Shown one piece after another: positions 50,333-59,218 of a DNA stretch of 64,000 nucleotides. This stretch comes from Thermotoga sp. KOL6 (GTDB lineage Bacteria > Thermotogota > Thermotogae > Thermotogales > Thermotogaceae). Position 1 is the stretch's first letter. Every line of letters starts with the position of its first letter. The notes under the pieces are model-generated. The model did not search any database, had not been told where the DNA came from, and saw only the letters and a program-made list of their open reading frames with translations. The DNA lies in NCBI RefSeq assembly GCF_002866025.1, contig NZ_LNDE01000002.1, positions 496,001-560,000 on the forward strand. Direction: 5' to 3'. The translations under genes were made by a program, and so were the position numbers.

Positions 50333-51079
50333 TTAGAAATCTCTTTTCATGAATGTTTTGTAGGAAAGAAAGATGAAAGTGACGCTTGCCAAGATATAAC
50401 CGGCTGTCAGTCGGATATTAAGAGATCCTTCTAGGATGTAAGAATAAGTGTTCAGAAAATAAAGAGATTTGATGAAACCACCAATCACGGTAGTACCAGA
50501 GAGAATCGCTATGGATACGATGAGGGGTTTGATTTGATCTGAAAATATCATCGAAAAGAAGATGGTCACGGAAAACCATAGCGTTAAACCGACCATTTCC
50601 ACTAGGAAATATTGGAAAACGGAGCAGGAATCCAAATGTTCTCCAATAATCCAACTGACTGGTATAGGAAGGAGTGCAAGAACGGCTAATTCCAAGATTG
50701 ACGCCAAGAAAGGAATTAAAAACTTGATTCCAAAGAGTGTCCTCCTTTGAATTCTTGTGAGAAGAAGTTCTATGGTTTCGTTTTCTATTTCTCGAGCGAA
50801 AACGGGGAAGGCCATAATAATAGCAAGAATGGGAATGAACTGTCCAAGGTTTTTTCCATACCATTGACTCAAAATGTAGAAGTTCCATTCTGAAAGTCTC
50901 TGGATGAATTCATTTGTCACGCCGAGTTTTTTTAAAAAATCGTTTGGGATGGTTTTTATGAGATCAGAAAGGTTTTGAGTGTAATCTTTCATGATTAAAA
51001 GGAGCATAAAAGTTCCAAGAAGAACAAAAAACAACGCGAGGAAACGAACCCTCATATCTCTGAATTCTTTAGCAAACAT
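50333..51079 (-). CDS. ABC-2 type transporter permease
   Basis: A 248-residue membrane protein with six hydrophobic helices (about 17-35, 75-95, 115-135, 150-170, 180-200 and 218-240), typical of ABC-2 exporters. ATG 51079 is chosen because GAGGGGTGA (51093-51085) is five bases upstream; GTG 51088 would overlap that SD. It overlaps the ATPase gene by about 11 bases. Substrate unknown; it is the membrane half of the GntR-controlled transporter. Confidence 0.82.
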   Translation of the reverse strand: MFAKEFRDMRVRFLALFFVLLGTFMLLLIMKDYTQNLSDLIKTIPNDFLKKLGVTNEFIQRLSEWNFYILSQWYGKNLGQFIPILAIIMAFPVFAREIENETIELLLTRIQRRTLFGIKFLIPFLASILELAVLALLPIPVSWIIGEHLDSCSVFQYFLVEMVGLTLWFSVTIFFSMIFSDQIKPLIVSIAILSGTTVIGGFIKSLYFLNTYSYILEGSLNIRLTAGYILASVTFIFLSYKTFMKRDF

Positions 51080-51860
51080 CACTTTCACCCCTCACGAAAG
51101 CTTCGAATATGTCTTCAAAGGAAGCATCTTCCACTTCTATGTTCTTCGGGACTTTGTCTGTTTTCACCAGGTATACTTTTTCACCGGTTTTGAGAGTTTT
51201 CAACAGGGGACCATTGAGTTTATCTCTAGATACAACGAGCTTGTAGGAAGATTTTATATCGTCAAGATTCCCTTGAAGAACGATCTTTCCACTTTTCATG
51301 ATCGCAATCCTGTCCGCTATCTTCTCTACCTCTGCAAGCACATGACTGGTGTAAAGAACAGATTTTCCGTTGTAGGTGAGAGATCTTATGTGTTCAAGCA
51401 TGTCATTTCTCACGATGGGATCGAGTCCCCAAGTGGGTTCGTCGAGTATATAAAGATCCACATCCTCCGCGAAAATCAACGAAAGATAGAGAATCGTTCT
51501 CATACCATGAGAAAGATTGGTTACCTTTTCACTCAACTGTATCCCATACTTTTCGATCATTTTGAGTGCCTTTTTTTCATTGAAATTTTTCCCGATTCTC
51601 TTGAAGAGATCAACGATTTCTATTACTTTCAGGTACGGATACAATCTTTTTTCCTCTGGAAGGTAGGAGAAAGTCCCTTTCAGTTCTACATCGCCGGCTG
51701 ATTTTTTTCGAAGGCCAATGATACATTTCAATGTGGTAGTCTTTCCCGCCCCGTTGGGACCAAGGATGGCAAAGATCTCCCCTTTGTTCACTTCAAAATC
51801 GACACCATCTACAGCAACTTTGTCACCATAGAGTTTTTTCAAACCTCTTACTCTAAGCAT
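51069..51860 (-). CDS. ABC transporter ATP-binding protein
   Basis: A 263-residue ATPase with Walker A G-P-N-G-A-G-K-T-T near residue 36, a signature-like L-S-H-G-M-R-T near residue 137 (normally LSGGQ), and Walker B L-Y-I-L-D-E-P-T-W-G-L-D near residue 158. The His in the signature loop is a departure from the consensus seen in some ABC-2 exporters. It overlaps the GntR gene by 13 bases. Confidence 0.92.
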   Translation of the reverse strand: MLRVRGLKKLYGDKVAVDGVDFEVNKGEIFAILGPNGAGKTTTLKCIIGLRKKSAGDVELKGTFSYLPEEKRLYPYLKVIEIVDLFKRIGKNFNEKKALKMIEKYGIQLSEKVTNLSHGMRTILYLSLIFAEDVDLYILDEPTWGLDPIVRNDMLEHIRSLTYNGKSVLYTSHVLAEVEKIADRIAIMKSGKIVLQGNLDDIKSSYKLVVSRDKLNGPLLKTLKTGEKVYLVKTDKVPKNIEVEDASFEDIFEAFVRGESDVC

Positions 51861-52225
51861 GTTTTCTCACCCCTGTAGACTATTTCTATCAATTTCTGAA
51901 CCCTCTCGAAAGGGATACCTGCTCTTTTGCAATCTCTCAAGACTTTTATGAGTTCTTCTTCCAATTGCATTTGTATTTTCTTTTTGTCCACTCTGGTGAC
52001 AACGTATCCTTCTCCTCTTTTTACCTCTAAAATTCCTTCCTGAACGAGTTCCCTGTAAGCGCGTGAAACGGTGTTCAAGTTCACACCCAGATCTTCTGCG
52101 AGGGATCTTATGGAAGGGACAAATTCGCCTTCTTTTAATTTTCCGGAGAGAATAAGAAGTTTTATTCTATCTTTTATCTGCTCGTATATTGGCTTTGAGG
52201 AGTGGAAATTTATTTTGAACCACAA
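51848..52225 (-). CDS. GntR-family regulator (YtrA-like)
   Basis: A 125-residue regulator: a winged helix (about 5-75; K-P-I-Y-E-Q-I-K-D-R-I, then V-N-L-N-T-V-S-R-A-Y-R-E-L) plus a short C-terminal helical dimer region, as in the YtrA subgroup that controls adjacent ABC genes. TTG 52225 is chosen because GAGGTGA (52237-52231) is five bases upstream; GTG 52234 lies within that SD. A palindrome over its -10 suggests autoregulation. Confidence 0.85.
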   Translation of the reverse strand: MWFKINFHSSKPIYEQIKDRIKLLILSGKLKEGEFVPSIRSLAEDLGVNLNTVSRAYRELVQEGILEVKRGEGYVVTRVDKKKIQMQLEEELIKVLRDCKRAGIPFERVQKLIEIVYRGEKTCLE

Positions 52226-52239
52226 CTCTATCACCTCAT

Positions 52240-52259
52240 TGTAATATTATACTATTACA
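52240..52259 (-). promoter_or_regulatory. Palindromic GntR operator overlapping the -10 (TATAAT)
   Basis: TGTAATA (52240-52246) and TATTACA (52253-52259) are perfect inverted arms around six bases. On the minus strand TATAAT (52251-52246) lies inside it, so bound protein would block RNA polymerase. YtrA-type GntR regulators commonly repress their own operons from such sites. Confidence 0.7.
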
Positions 52260-52282
52260 CCATATCAGAATTAAATTTTGTC

Positions 52283-52311
52283 TTGCAGACTTTGTTTCGT
52301 TTTGTTAAAAT
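52283..52311 (+). promoter_or_regulatory. Promoter of mmtA
   Basis: TTGCAG (52283-52288) and TAAAAT (52306-52311) are 17 bases apart, with TG one base before the -10. It lies 36 bases before the GTG start. Confidence 0.72.
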
Positions 52312-52346
52312 AGATGATGAAATAATTTAAATCAGGAGGGATGATG

Positions 52347-54266
52347 GTGATTCTAAAAGAAATAAATAGCTTCTGTAAAGGGAGAGTTACAGGAAGACGT
52401 CTTTACGCTGTCCCAAAATTGTGGGTTCCGAAATTCTTTAAAAAATTTGATGAAAAATCAGGTAAGTACTTTGTGGATCCTTACGAATTTGGTGCGGAAA
52501 TTACAGATTGGATACTATCCCAATCTGAAGGATTAGATTATTCTCAACCTCTTTCGTTTCTGAAAGGAGAGAGAGCTCCCAATTGGGTGAGAGAATCAAT
52601 CGTCTATGGCTCTCTCCCGAGAACAACAGTCGCCTACAATCATAAAGGCTCTGGGTACTACGAAGAAGATGATGCGCTCGGTTTTCGCGAAGCGGGAACG
52701 TTTTTCAAGATGATACTTCTTCTTCCATTCATCAAGAGCCTTGGTGTGAACACCATATATCTTCTCCCGGTGAGTAAAATGAGTGATTTGTTTAAGAAAG
52801 GAAGTGCCCCGTCACCTTACGCTGTGAGAAATCCGATGGAACTGGATGAAAGATACCACGATCCTCTTCTTGAAGGTTTCGGTGTGGATGAAGAGTTTAA
52901 AGCTTTTGTGGAAGCATGTCACATCTTAGGAATCAGAGTCATTCTTGATTTCATCCCTCGAACTGCTGCGAGAGATTCCGATCTTATAAAGGAACATCCG
53001 GATTGGTTCTATTGGATAAGAGTTGAGGAGTTGGCGGATTATGCTCCTCCGCGCGCGGAAGAACTTCCTTTCAAAGTCCCAGATGAGGATGAACTGGAGA
53101 TAGTGTATGGTAAGGAAAGTGTAAAAAAGCATCTTCGGAAGTTTTCTCTTCCACCAAATCTGGTGAACCCTGAAAAATGGGAAAAGATAAAAGAAGCCAA
53201 AGAAAACATATTGGAAGCCATCATTAGAGAATTTGGTCTCATCACACCTCCAGGATTTTCTGATTTGATAAACGATCCGCAACCGACTTGGGACGATGTT
53301 ACTTTCTTGAGATTGTATCTGGATCACCCAAAAGCGTCGAAGAAGTTTGTCAGTCCCAATCAACCTCCTTATGTTCTGTACGATGTGATAAAAGCGAGTA
53401 AATTTCCGGGAGAGGAGCCCAACAGAGAACTTTGGGAATATCTGGCAGGAGTGATACCGCATTACCAGAAAAGATTTGGAATAGATGGTGCAAGACTGGA
53501 TATGGGACATGCTCTTCCAAAGGAACTGCTCGATCTCATAATAAAGAACGTGAAAGATTACGATCCCGCCTTCGTGATGATAGCCGAAGAACTCGATATG
53601 GAAAAGGATAAAGCAGCCAAAGAATCAGGATACGATGTAATCTTGGGAAGCAGTTGGTACTTTGTTAGCAGATTGAACGAGATGAAGAAAATTCTTGAAG
53701 TTTCGGAAAAACTTGTCTTACCTTTTTTAGCGTCTGTTGAGACACCAGATACGCCCCGCATAACGACGAGAAAGTATGGTTCGCGATTGAAGAGATTGTC
53801 TCCTTTTATAACATACTTCTTACCAAATTCAATACCTTATGTGAATACGGGACAGGAGATAGGGGAGAAACAACCGATGAATCTCGGACTCGATACTGAT
53901 CCTAATTTGAGAAAGGTTTTGTCACCAACTGATGAGTTCTTTGGAAGACTAGCCTTCTTCGATCAATACGCTCTTCATTGGGACAACCCAGATAAAGGAG
54001 TTTTAGAATTCATTAGAAGATTGATAGATGTGAGAAATCAATTTACAGATATGATGATTGAAGGGGAATATCAGAATCTCTCAGACGATGAACTTTTGAT
54101 GTTCTCTTATCAAAAAGAGAAGAGGAAATTGATCGTTGCTGCAAACATAGGGAACTCACAAAAAACTCTAAGGATCAGCGGATTAGTTTGGAGAGGAAGA
54201 ATGTGGGAAAAGAAAAGAAAGGTAACACTCAAACCACTAGAATTCGCCCTCATTTTCCAATCTTGA
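52347..54266 (+). CDS. mmtA: Maltosyltransferase (GH13 family)
   Basis: A 639-residue alpha-amylase-family enzyme that moves maltosyl units between maltodextrins, matching the T. maritima maltosyltransferase from memory. GH13 regions are visible: D-F-I-P-R-T-A-A-R near residue 205, the nucleophile in G-A-R-L-D-M-G-H-A near residue 390 and A-E-E-L-D-M near residue 417. GTG 52347 is chosen because it aligns with the known N terminus and has AGGAGGG six bases upstream; ATGs at 52341 and 52344 are too close to the SD. The last 30 bases overlap rbgA on the other strand. Confidence 0.95.
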   Translation: MILKEINSFCKGRVTGRRLYAVPKLWVPKFFKKFDEKSGKYFVDPYEFGAEITDWILSQSEGLDYSQPLSFLKGERAPNWVRESIVYGSLPRTTVAYNHKGSGYYEEDDALGFREAGTFFKMILLLPFIKSLGVNTIYLLPVSKMSDLFKKGSAPSPYAVRNPMELDERYHDPLLEGFGVDEEFKAFVEACHILGIRVILDFIPRTAARDSDLIKEHPDWFYWIRVEELADYAPPRAEELPFKVPDEDELEIVYGKESVKKHLRKFSLPPNLVNPEKWEKIKEAKENILEAIIREFGLITPPGFSDLINDPQPTWDDVTFLRLYLDHPKASKKFVSPNQPPYVLYDVIKASKFPGEEPNRELWEYLAGVIPHYQKRFGIDGARLDMGHALPKELLDLIIKNVKDYDPAFVMIAEELDMEKDKAAKESGYDVILGSSWYFVSRLNEMKKILEVSEKLVLPFLASVETPDTPRITTRKYGSRLKRLSPFITYFLPNSIPYVNTGQEIGEKQPMNLGLDTDPNLRKVLSPTDEFFGRLAFFDQYALHWDNPDKGVLEFIRRLIDVRNQFTDMMIEGEYQNLSDDELLMFSYQKEKRKLIVAANIGNSQKTLRISGLVWRGRMWEKKRKVTLKPLEFALIFQS

Positions 54267-55019
54267 AATTTCGTCAGGTCGTTCGAAAGAAAGACGTCCA
54301 ATTTTTCCTTGAGATACTTCTGTGAAAAAAACGTTGATAGCTCTCTCTAAATCGGGGATTCCTCCTTTCTTGAGGAATCCCCTTCTTTTTGCAAAATTTT
54401 CAAAGAAAGTATTGAAATCCTCCTCGAGGTACTGAACTCTTCTGAATATGTCATAAGCCCTTTCCAAAATCGTGAAATCTTCCACACGTTCAATGGGTAA
54501 ACTTCCAACGAGTAGAAGCTTTGCGGCAAGATCTTTGTTGAAAATGTTTTTGTAAAGTACACCAGGGGTGTCCAATATCTTTGCACCATTTTCGAGAGAG
54601 AACCACTGAATGCCGCGAGTCACACCGGGTTGAGCACCAACTGTACTCGATTTTTTCCCTTTCAGTTTGTTTATGATCGTCGACTTCCCTGTATTTGGAA
54701 CACCTACAACCAAGATTTTTGCGGTTCTTTCGATAGAGAGCTTCTTCAAGAGTACCTTTCTGGGCTCATCTTTATAGGTAGTGACAACTCTTTTCCCTTG
54801 GGCCGTGAGGAACGATGCCCATTTCTTCGTCACCGTTTCATCGGCGATATCTACTTTGTTCAAAATGATTATGGAATCTTTTTTCGAAAAATCTATCCCG
54901 TAAGCGGATGTAGCAAAAGGGGCCCGGGCATCTCGGACCTCCAAAACGGTATCCACCATTCTCAACAGTTCTCTAATTCGCCGTTTTGCCTTTTCGATGT
55001 GACCAGGGTACCAATTCAC
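54237..55019 (-). CDS. rbgA: Ribosome biogenesis GTPase RbgA/YlqF
   Basis: A 260-residue circularly permuted GTPase needed for late assembly of the 50S subunit. It starts M-N-W-Y-P-G-H-I-E-K-A, with G4 N-K-V-D (about residues 54-57) before G1 G-V-P-N-T-G-K-S-T (about 108) and G3 D-T-P-G (about 151). It overlaps the phosphohexomutase gene by four bases and mmtA (convergent) by 30. It also carries a perfect hairpin that looks like the mmtA terminator. Confidence 0.94.
   Translation of the reverse strand: MNWYPGHIEKAKRRIRELLRMVDTVLEVRDARAPFATSAYGIDFSKKDSIIILNKVDIADETVTKKWASFLTAQGKRVVTTYKDEPRKVLLKKLSIERTAKILVVGVPNTGKSTIINKLKGKKSSTVGAQPGVTRGIQWFSLENGAKILDTPGVLYKNIFNKDLAAKLLLVGSLPIERVEDFTILERAYDIFRRVQYLEEDFNTFFENFAKRRGFLKKGGIPDLERAINVFFTEVSQGKIGRLSFERPDEISRLENEGEF
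54354..54391 (+). terminator. Intrinsic terminator of mmtA inside the rbgA coding region
   Basis: GGGGATTCCTC (54354-54364) pairs perfectly with GAGGAATCCCC (54372-54382) around a seven-base loop, followed by TTCTTTTTG on the plus strand. It is 88 bases past the mmtA stop and inside the convergent rbgA gene. The minus strand lacks the T-run. Confidence 0.82.
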
Positions 55020-56431
55020 AGTCCCAATATCTCCTTAATTTTTTTCTCGTTCTCTGCTATAAGAGATTCCGCTTCTTCTTTTGTATCTCCTTTCACGTGT
55101 ATGTAAACCTTAAGTTTCGGTTCTGTTCCCGAGGGTCTCACAAAAATTCTACTTTTCTCAAAGACGAATGCGACAGTTTCGTTCGGTATGACATTGTTGT
55201 ACCCCTTGGAATAGTCAATTATATCACTGCGATTTTTCAAAGAACGGTATATCTCGATCGCTCTATCGACGTTGTCAAATTTGAAATTTATGAGTTTTTC
55301 CATGTAGTATCCGTACCTTTTGTATAATTCTTCGAGTTTTTCATAGGGATCATAATTGCTGAATGCCACCGCAGAGAGAGCACTTCCCACTACGCCATCT
55401 TTGTCTCTCGCATGATCGCCCATCAAGTATCCACAACTTTCTTCAAAACCAAAAACGAAGTTTCTATCACCTTTCTTTTGGTGCTCTTCTATCAAGTATC
55501 CAATGAACTTGAACCCTGTCGGAGTTTCTTCAAGAAAGGCTCTTTTTTCTTCACAAATGGGCCTAACCATATCCGTGGTTACTATCGTCTTTATGATCAG
55601 AGGATTATCCACTTTTATGTGTTCAAGGAGAAAGTCTGTGAGAAGTACTCCCACTTGATTTCCTGTGAGTCTTTTCCCCCTGTAAACCACTCCCACTCTA
55701 TCGCAATCTGGATCCGTAGCGAGTCCTAAAGTTGCTTGTTTTTTGTTCAGCAATATGAGGGCATCATCCTCTTCCGGGTTTGGTGTTGGGACGGTGGAAA
55801 AATTGGGATCCGGTTTCATTTGTTCCTCGACGAGTCTCACGGTGAATCCGAGTCTCTTGAGGACTTCGGGAACATAATTTGCACCCGTTCCATGAAGTGG
55901 AGAATAGGCAATATCGAGATTCGATTTTCTAGGAAGTTTAGAGAGCATCTCTACAATTTTTTCTATGTAACTCTCCTTAATCTCAGGAGGAACTGTTTTG
56001 AAGTTTCTTTCTTTCACTGCAGAGGTATCTACCTTTTTATAAATCTCTGTGATTTCATCAGTATACTTTGGAATAGCCTGTACACCATCCCATGTGTACA
56101 CTTTGTATCCGTTGTACTCAGGAGGATTGTGACTCGCTGTGATAACAACACCAGCCCCCGCTTTCATGCTTCTAACAGCATAGGAAAGAACGGGAGTTGG
56201 TGTTGGTTCAGAAAACACATAAGCCTCTATTCCTTCACCTGCGAAAACCTTCCCTGCAAGCTCCGCGAATTTTCTGGAGTTTCTCCTCGTATCGTAAGCT
56301 ATCACCACACTTTTCAAGTTTCGTTCTTTCATCCAGAGGGCGGTACTCAGTGAGGCTCTTTTCACAGTTTCTTCATCGAACTCGCCTTCCCTCATGATCC
56401 CGCGAATACCACCCGTTCCAAATAGGATCAT
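55016..56431 (-). CDS. Phosphomannomutase/phosphoglucomutase
   Basis: A 471-residue alpha-D-phosphohexomutase. It begins M-I-L-F-G-T-G-G-I-R-G, the phosphoserine loop is T-A-S-H-N-P-P-E-Y-N-G near residue 100, the metal loop is D-P-D-C-D-R-V-G near residue 235 and the phosphate-binding R-P-S-G-T-E-P-K is near the end. It converts hexose 6- and 1-phosphates for sugar nucleotide synthesis. ATG 56431 is chosen because GGAGGTGA is five bases upstream; GTG 56440 is inside that SD. It lies 59 bases inside the upstream radical SAM gene. Confidence 0.93.
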   Translation of the reverse strand: MILFGTGGIRGIMREGEFDEETVKRASLSTALWMKERNLKSVVIAYDTRRNSRKFAELAGKVFAGEGIEAYVFSEPTPTPVLSYAVRSMKAGAGVVITASHNPPEYNGYKVYTWDGVQAIPKYTDEITEIYKKVDTSAVKERNFKTVPPEIKESYIEKIVEMLSKLPRKSNLDIAYSPLHGTGANYVPEVLKRLGFTVRLVEEQMKPDPNFSTVPTPNPEEDDALILLNKKQATLGLATDPDCDRVGVVYRGKRLTGNQVGVLLTDFLLEHIKVDNPLIIKTIVTTDMVRPICEEKRAFLEETPTGFKFIGYLIEEHQKKGDRNFVFGFEESCGYLMGDHARDKDGVVGSALSAVAFSNYDPYEKLEELYKRYGYYMEKLINFKFDNVDRAIEIYRSLKNRSDIIDYSKGYNNVIPNETVAFVFEKSRIFVRPSGTEPKLKVYIHVKGDTKEEAESLIAENEKKIKEILGL

Positions 56432-58226
56432 CTTTATCACCTCCGGAGAGAATGTTTTTCACATTGAGCCTGTAGCAGACTCCACATAGGTAACATTTAT
56501 TCCATCTACAGTCCTCTGTTGTTTCTCCAGCCAAAGCCTTTTTGAATTCTTCTCTAAGAAACTCTTTTGTGACACCCATGTCTATGTGATCCCATGGTAG
56601 CCCTTCTTCCAATTTTCTCTCTCTGAGATAGTGCATAGGATCTACTCCGGTGATATCAAACGCTTTAAGCCAAACATCAAAATTGAACTGTTCACTCCAT
56701 TCGTCGAACAAAGCACCGAGTTCATTTGCTCGTACTATGAGATTCAATAAGTTGCGATCTCCTCTTGAAAATATTCCTTCGAGAAAACTCATTCTTGGAT
56801 CGTGATACGATATCTTTGCAACCCTCTTTGCCTTTTTTATCACTCTGAACCTTTCTTCTGCTTCTTCGGGTGTAATTTGTCTAACAAATTGGAATGGTGT
56901 ATGGGGTTTTGGAACGAAAACAGATACGGATGCTGTTACCTCTTTGAAACCCATTCTCTTCACCTTTTGGAGAAGGTACACCATTTCCTCAAGGTCTTTT
57001 TCACTCTCACCTGGTAATCCTATCATGAAGTAGAGTTTCACTCTTCGCCATCCAGCTTTTTTCGCTGCTTCTAACGTTGAAACGATATCGTGTTCTTCTA
57101 TGTTCTTGTTTATGATGTTTCTTAGCCGTTGAGTGGCTGCTTCTGGAGCGAATGTAAGGCCTGTTTTTCTCACAGAAGCTATCTTGGAAGCGACTTCCAC
57201 ACCGAATCTGTCCATTCTTGTTGAAGGGATTGAGATAGCGATTTTCTTTTCTGAATATCTGTTCAAAAGTTCAGAGACGATCTCCCCTATTTGTGAATGA
57301 TCCATCGTCGAGAGTGAAAGGAGTGATACTTCTTCGTATCCTGTGTGTTTTAACATCGCTTCAACATTTCTCAAAATATTATCGAGGGATCTTTCACGCA
57401 CCGGTCTGTAAAAAATACTAGCATGACAGAATCTGCATCCTCGAGTGCATCCACGGGCGATTTCTATCACGGCCCTATCGTGTACAGATTCCGTATTTGG
57501 AAGAATTTTCTTAATAGGTACAGGTTGATCGTCTAGATTCCTCACTATCCTTCTTCTGATCTTCTCTGGGAAGTCGGGTGAGATGGGTACGATCTTTTGT
57601 TCTTTTTGTTTGTAAAAGGCAGGAACGTAGACACCTTCTATCTTTGATAATTCTTTCAAAATAGTATCTCTTTTTTCACCTTTTGTTTCTTTCAAAACTT
57701 GTACAATTTCGAGAATGGCTTCCTCTCCATCACCGATGAGAATTGCATCAAAAAGACCGTAAACTGGTTCAGGATTTGAAGAACAAGGGCCTCCACCGAG
57801 AACAATAGGATCTTCTTTTTTTCTTTCCCAAAAGAATAGGGGGATTTTAGAGAGCTTCAAAACTTCCACAACGTTGGTATAAGAGAGTTCGTACTCCAGA
57901 GAAATTCCTACGGCATCCATTTGATAAAGAGGTGTATAGGATTCCATAGTGTAAAGGGGAACACCTTTTTCTTTCATCTTTTCTATCATATCGACCCACG
58001 GGAGATAGCTCCTTTCTGCCCAGACGTCAGGTTGATTGTTCAAGATATGGTACAGAACTTCCAATCCATAATTCGAAGTGCCTATTTCATACGTATCTGG
58101 AAAAACGAGCGCCATTCTAAGAGAAACTTCACCTGGATCCTTTATCACACAGTTAATCTCTTTTCCTATGTATCTACTCGGTTTCCTCACCCAAGGAAGA
58201 GTCTCATTTAGGAATCTCAGAATCAT
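56373..58226 (-). CDS. Radical SAM protein (TIGR03960-like, B12-binding type)
   Basis: A 617-residue protein. Residues about 1-200 resemble a B12-binding-like region. The radical SAM core has C-T-R-G-C-R-F-C-H near residue 260 (CxxxCxxC for a [4Fe-4S] cluster). A C-terminal C-R-W-N-K-C-Y-L-C-G-V-C-Y near residue 580 may bind a second cluster. Related proteins are widespread but not assigned a reaction. The last 59 bases overlap the start of the phosphohexomutase gene, an unusually long same-strand overlap here. Confidence 0.85.
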   Translation of the reverse strand: MILRFLNETLPWVRKPSRYIGKEINCVIKDPGEVSLRMALVFPDTYEIGTSNYGLEVLYHILNNQPDVWAERSYLPWVDMIEKMKEKGVPLYTMESYTPLYQMDAVGISLEYELSYTNVVEVLKLSKIPLFFWERKKEDPIVLGGGPCSSNPEPVYGLFDAILIGDGEEAILEIVQVLKETKGEKRDTILKELSKIEGVYVPAFYKQKEQKIVPISPDFPEKIRRRIVRNLDDQPVPIKKILPNTESVHDRAVIEIARGCTRGCRFCHASIFYRPVRERSLDNILRNVEAMLKHTGYEEVSLLSLSTMDHSQIGEIVSELLNRYSEKKIAISIPSTRMDRFGVEVASKIASVRKTGLTFAPEAATQRLRNIINKNIEEHDIVSTLEAAKKAGWRRVKLYFMIGLPGESEKDLEEMVYLLQKVKRMGFKEVTASVSVFVPKPHTPFQFVRQITPEEAEERFRVIKKAKRVAKISYHDPRMSFLEGIFSRGDRNLLNLIVRANELGALFDEWSEQFNFDVWLKAFDITGVDPMHYLRERKLEEGLPWDHIDMGVTKEFLREEFKKALAGETTEDCRWNKCYLCGVCYRLNVKNILSGGDKDDPIWNGWYSRDHEGRRVR

Positions 58227-58243
58227 ATTTTCACCTCGTATCG

Positions 58244-58252
58244 ATTTTATCA
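58244..58252 (-). promoter_or_regulatory. Extended -10 (TGATAAAAT) for the radical SAM / phosphohexomutase / rbgA run
   Basis: TG-A-TAAAAT on the minus strand, 17 bases before the ATG at 58226; no clear -35. Its neighbour on the plus strand is a TATAAT at 58255. Confidence 0.5.
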
Positions 58253-58254
58253 GA

Positions 58255-58260
58255 TATAAT
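58255..58260 (+). promoter_or_regulatory. -10 element (TATAAT) before holB
   Basis: A perfect TATAAT lies 19 bases before the holB ATG, with no clear -35. It is two bases from the divergent -10. Confidence 0.45.
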
Positions 58261-58279
58261 TGAAAAGCGAGGTGAGAAA

Positions 58280-59218
58280 ATGAAAGATTTGATAGTAAAC
58301 TATGCGAAAGGTCAATTGGAACTTTTGAAAAGAATCATTGAACGTTCTAAAGGTGTATCTCTGCTCGTGGATGGAGAGGATCTCTCTTATCAAAAGGAGA
58401 TCTCTCGAGCGTTGCCAGAATATGTGGAAAAATTTCCAGGCAAAGCATCGGATATCATGGAAATAGATCCGAAAGGAGAAAACATTGGAATTGACGAGAT
58501 TCGTTCGATAAAGGATTTCTTGAACTACAGTCCGGAGCTTTACCTTAGAAAGTATGTAATAGTACACGATTGCGACAAGATGACACAACAAGCCGCTAAC
58601 GCTTTTTTAAAAACTTTAGAAGAGCCACCAGAGTATGCTGTGATAATTTTGAACACAAAGCGTTGGCATTATCTTCTTCCTACGATCAGAAGCAGAGTTT
58701 TCAGGGTTAGTGTAAGAGTACCTAGGAACTTTTTGGATTCTTTAAAGGAAAAACTTGGAGAAATTTGGGAAGAAGTTTCCTTCTTGGAAAGAGATTTTCA
58801 GATTGCTTTGGAGGCTTATAAACTTGAGAAAAGTGGTGTCTTGAAGCTCTTAGAGAATACAAGGCACTTGGAGACAGACAAATTACTGAAGAAAATCTTG
58901 TTAGAGGGACTAGAAGGTTACGTAGCATGTTTGGAACTCCTCAGGAGATTCGTGGAGGTTGAAACGAAGACTTTCTTTGAAATTTTCGATAAACTTACCA
59001 ATGCTGTCACAGGGAAGGACATGTTTCTTTTGATACAGAAATTGGTACGTATCGTGCTCTACAGAAACGATTGGGAAGACTCATCCGCTCAGAGAGACAT
59101 ATCGTTTTTAGATTCCATCTTGAGAACAAGAGTAGCGAACTTGAACTCTAGAATAACTCTCATGAACATTCTGATAATTCATAGAGAACGAAAGAGAGGT
59201 GTTAACTCTTGGAGTTGA
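58280..59218 (+). CDS. holB: DNA polymerase III delta'-like subunit
   Basis: A 312-residue clamp-loader-like protein with D-C-D-K-M-T-Q-Q-A-A-N-A-F-L-K-T-L-E-E-P near residue 100 and I-R-S-R-V-F near residue 135. These are the sensor and conserved segments of delta'/gamma AAA proteins. No Walker A is seen, as is usual for delta'. It lies beside ricT, an order shared with Firmicutes (holB-yaaT). It overlaps ricT by ten bases. Confidence 0.88.
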   Translation: MKDLIVNYAKGQLELLKRIIERSKGVSLLVDGEDLSYQKEISRALPEYVEKFPGKASDIMEIDPKGENIGIDEIRSIKDFLNYSPELYLRKYVIVHDCDKMTQQAANAFLKTLEEPPEYAVIILNTKRWHYLLPTIRSRVFRVSVRVPRNFLDSLKEKLGEIWEEVSFLERDFQIALEAYKLEKSGVLKLLENTRHLETDKLLKKILLEGLEGYVACLELLRRFVEVETKTFFEIFDKLTNAVTGKDMFLLIQKLVRIVLYRNDWEDSSAQRDISFLDSILRTRVANLNSRITLMNILIIHRERKRGVNSWS

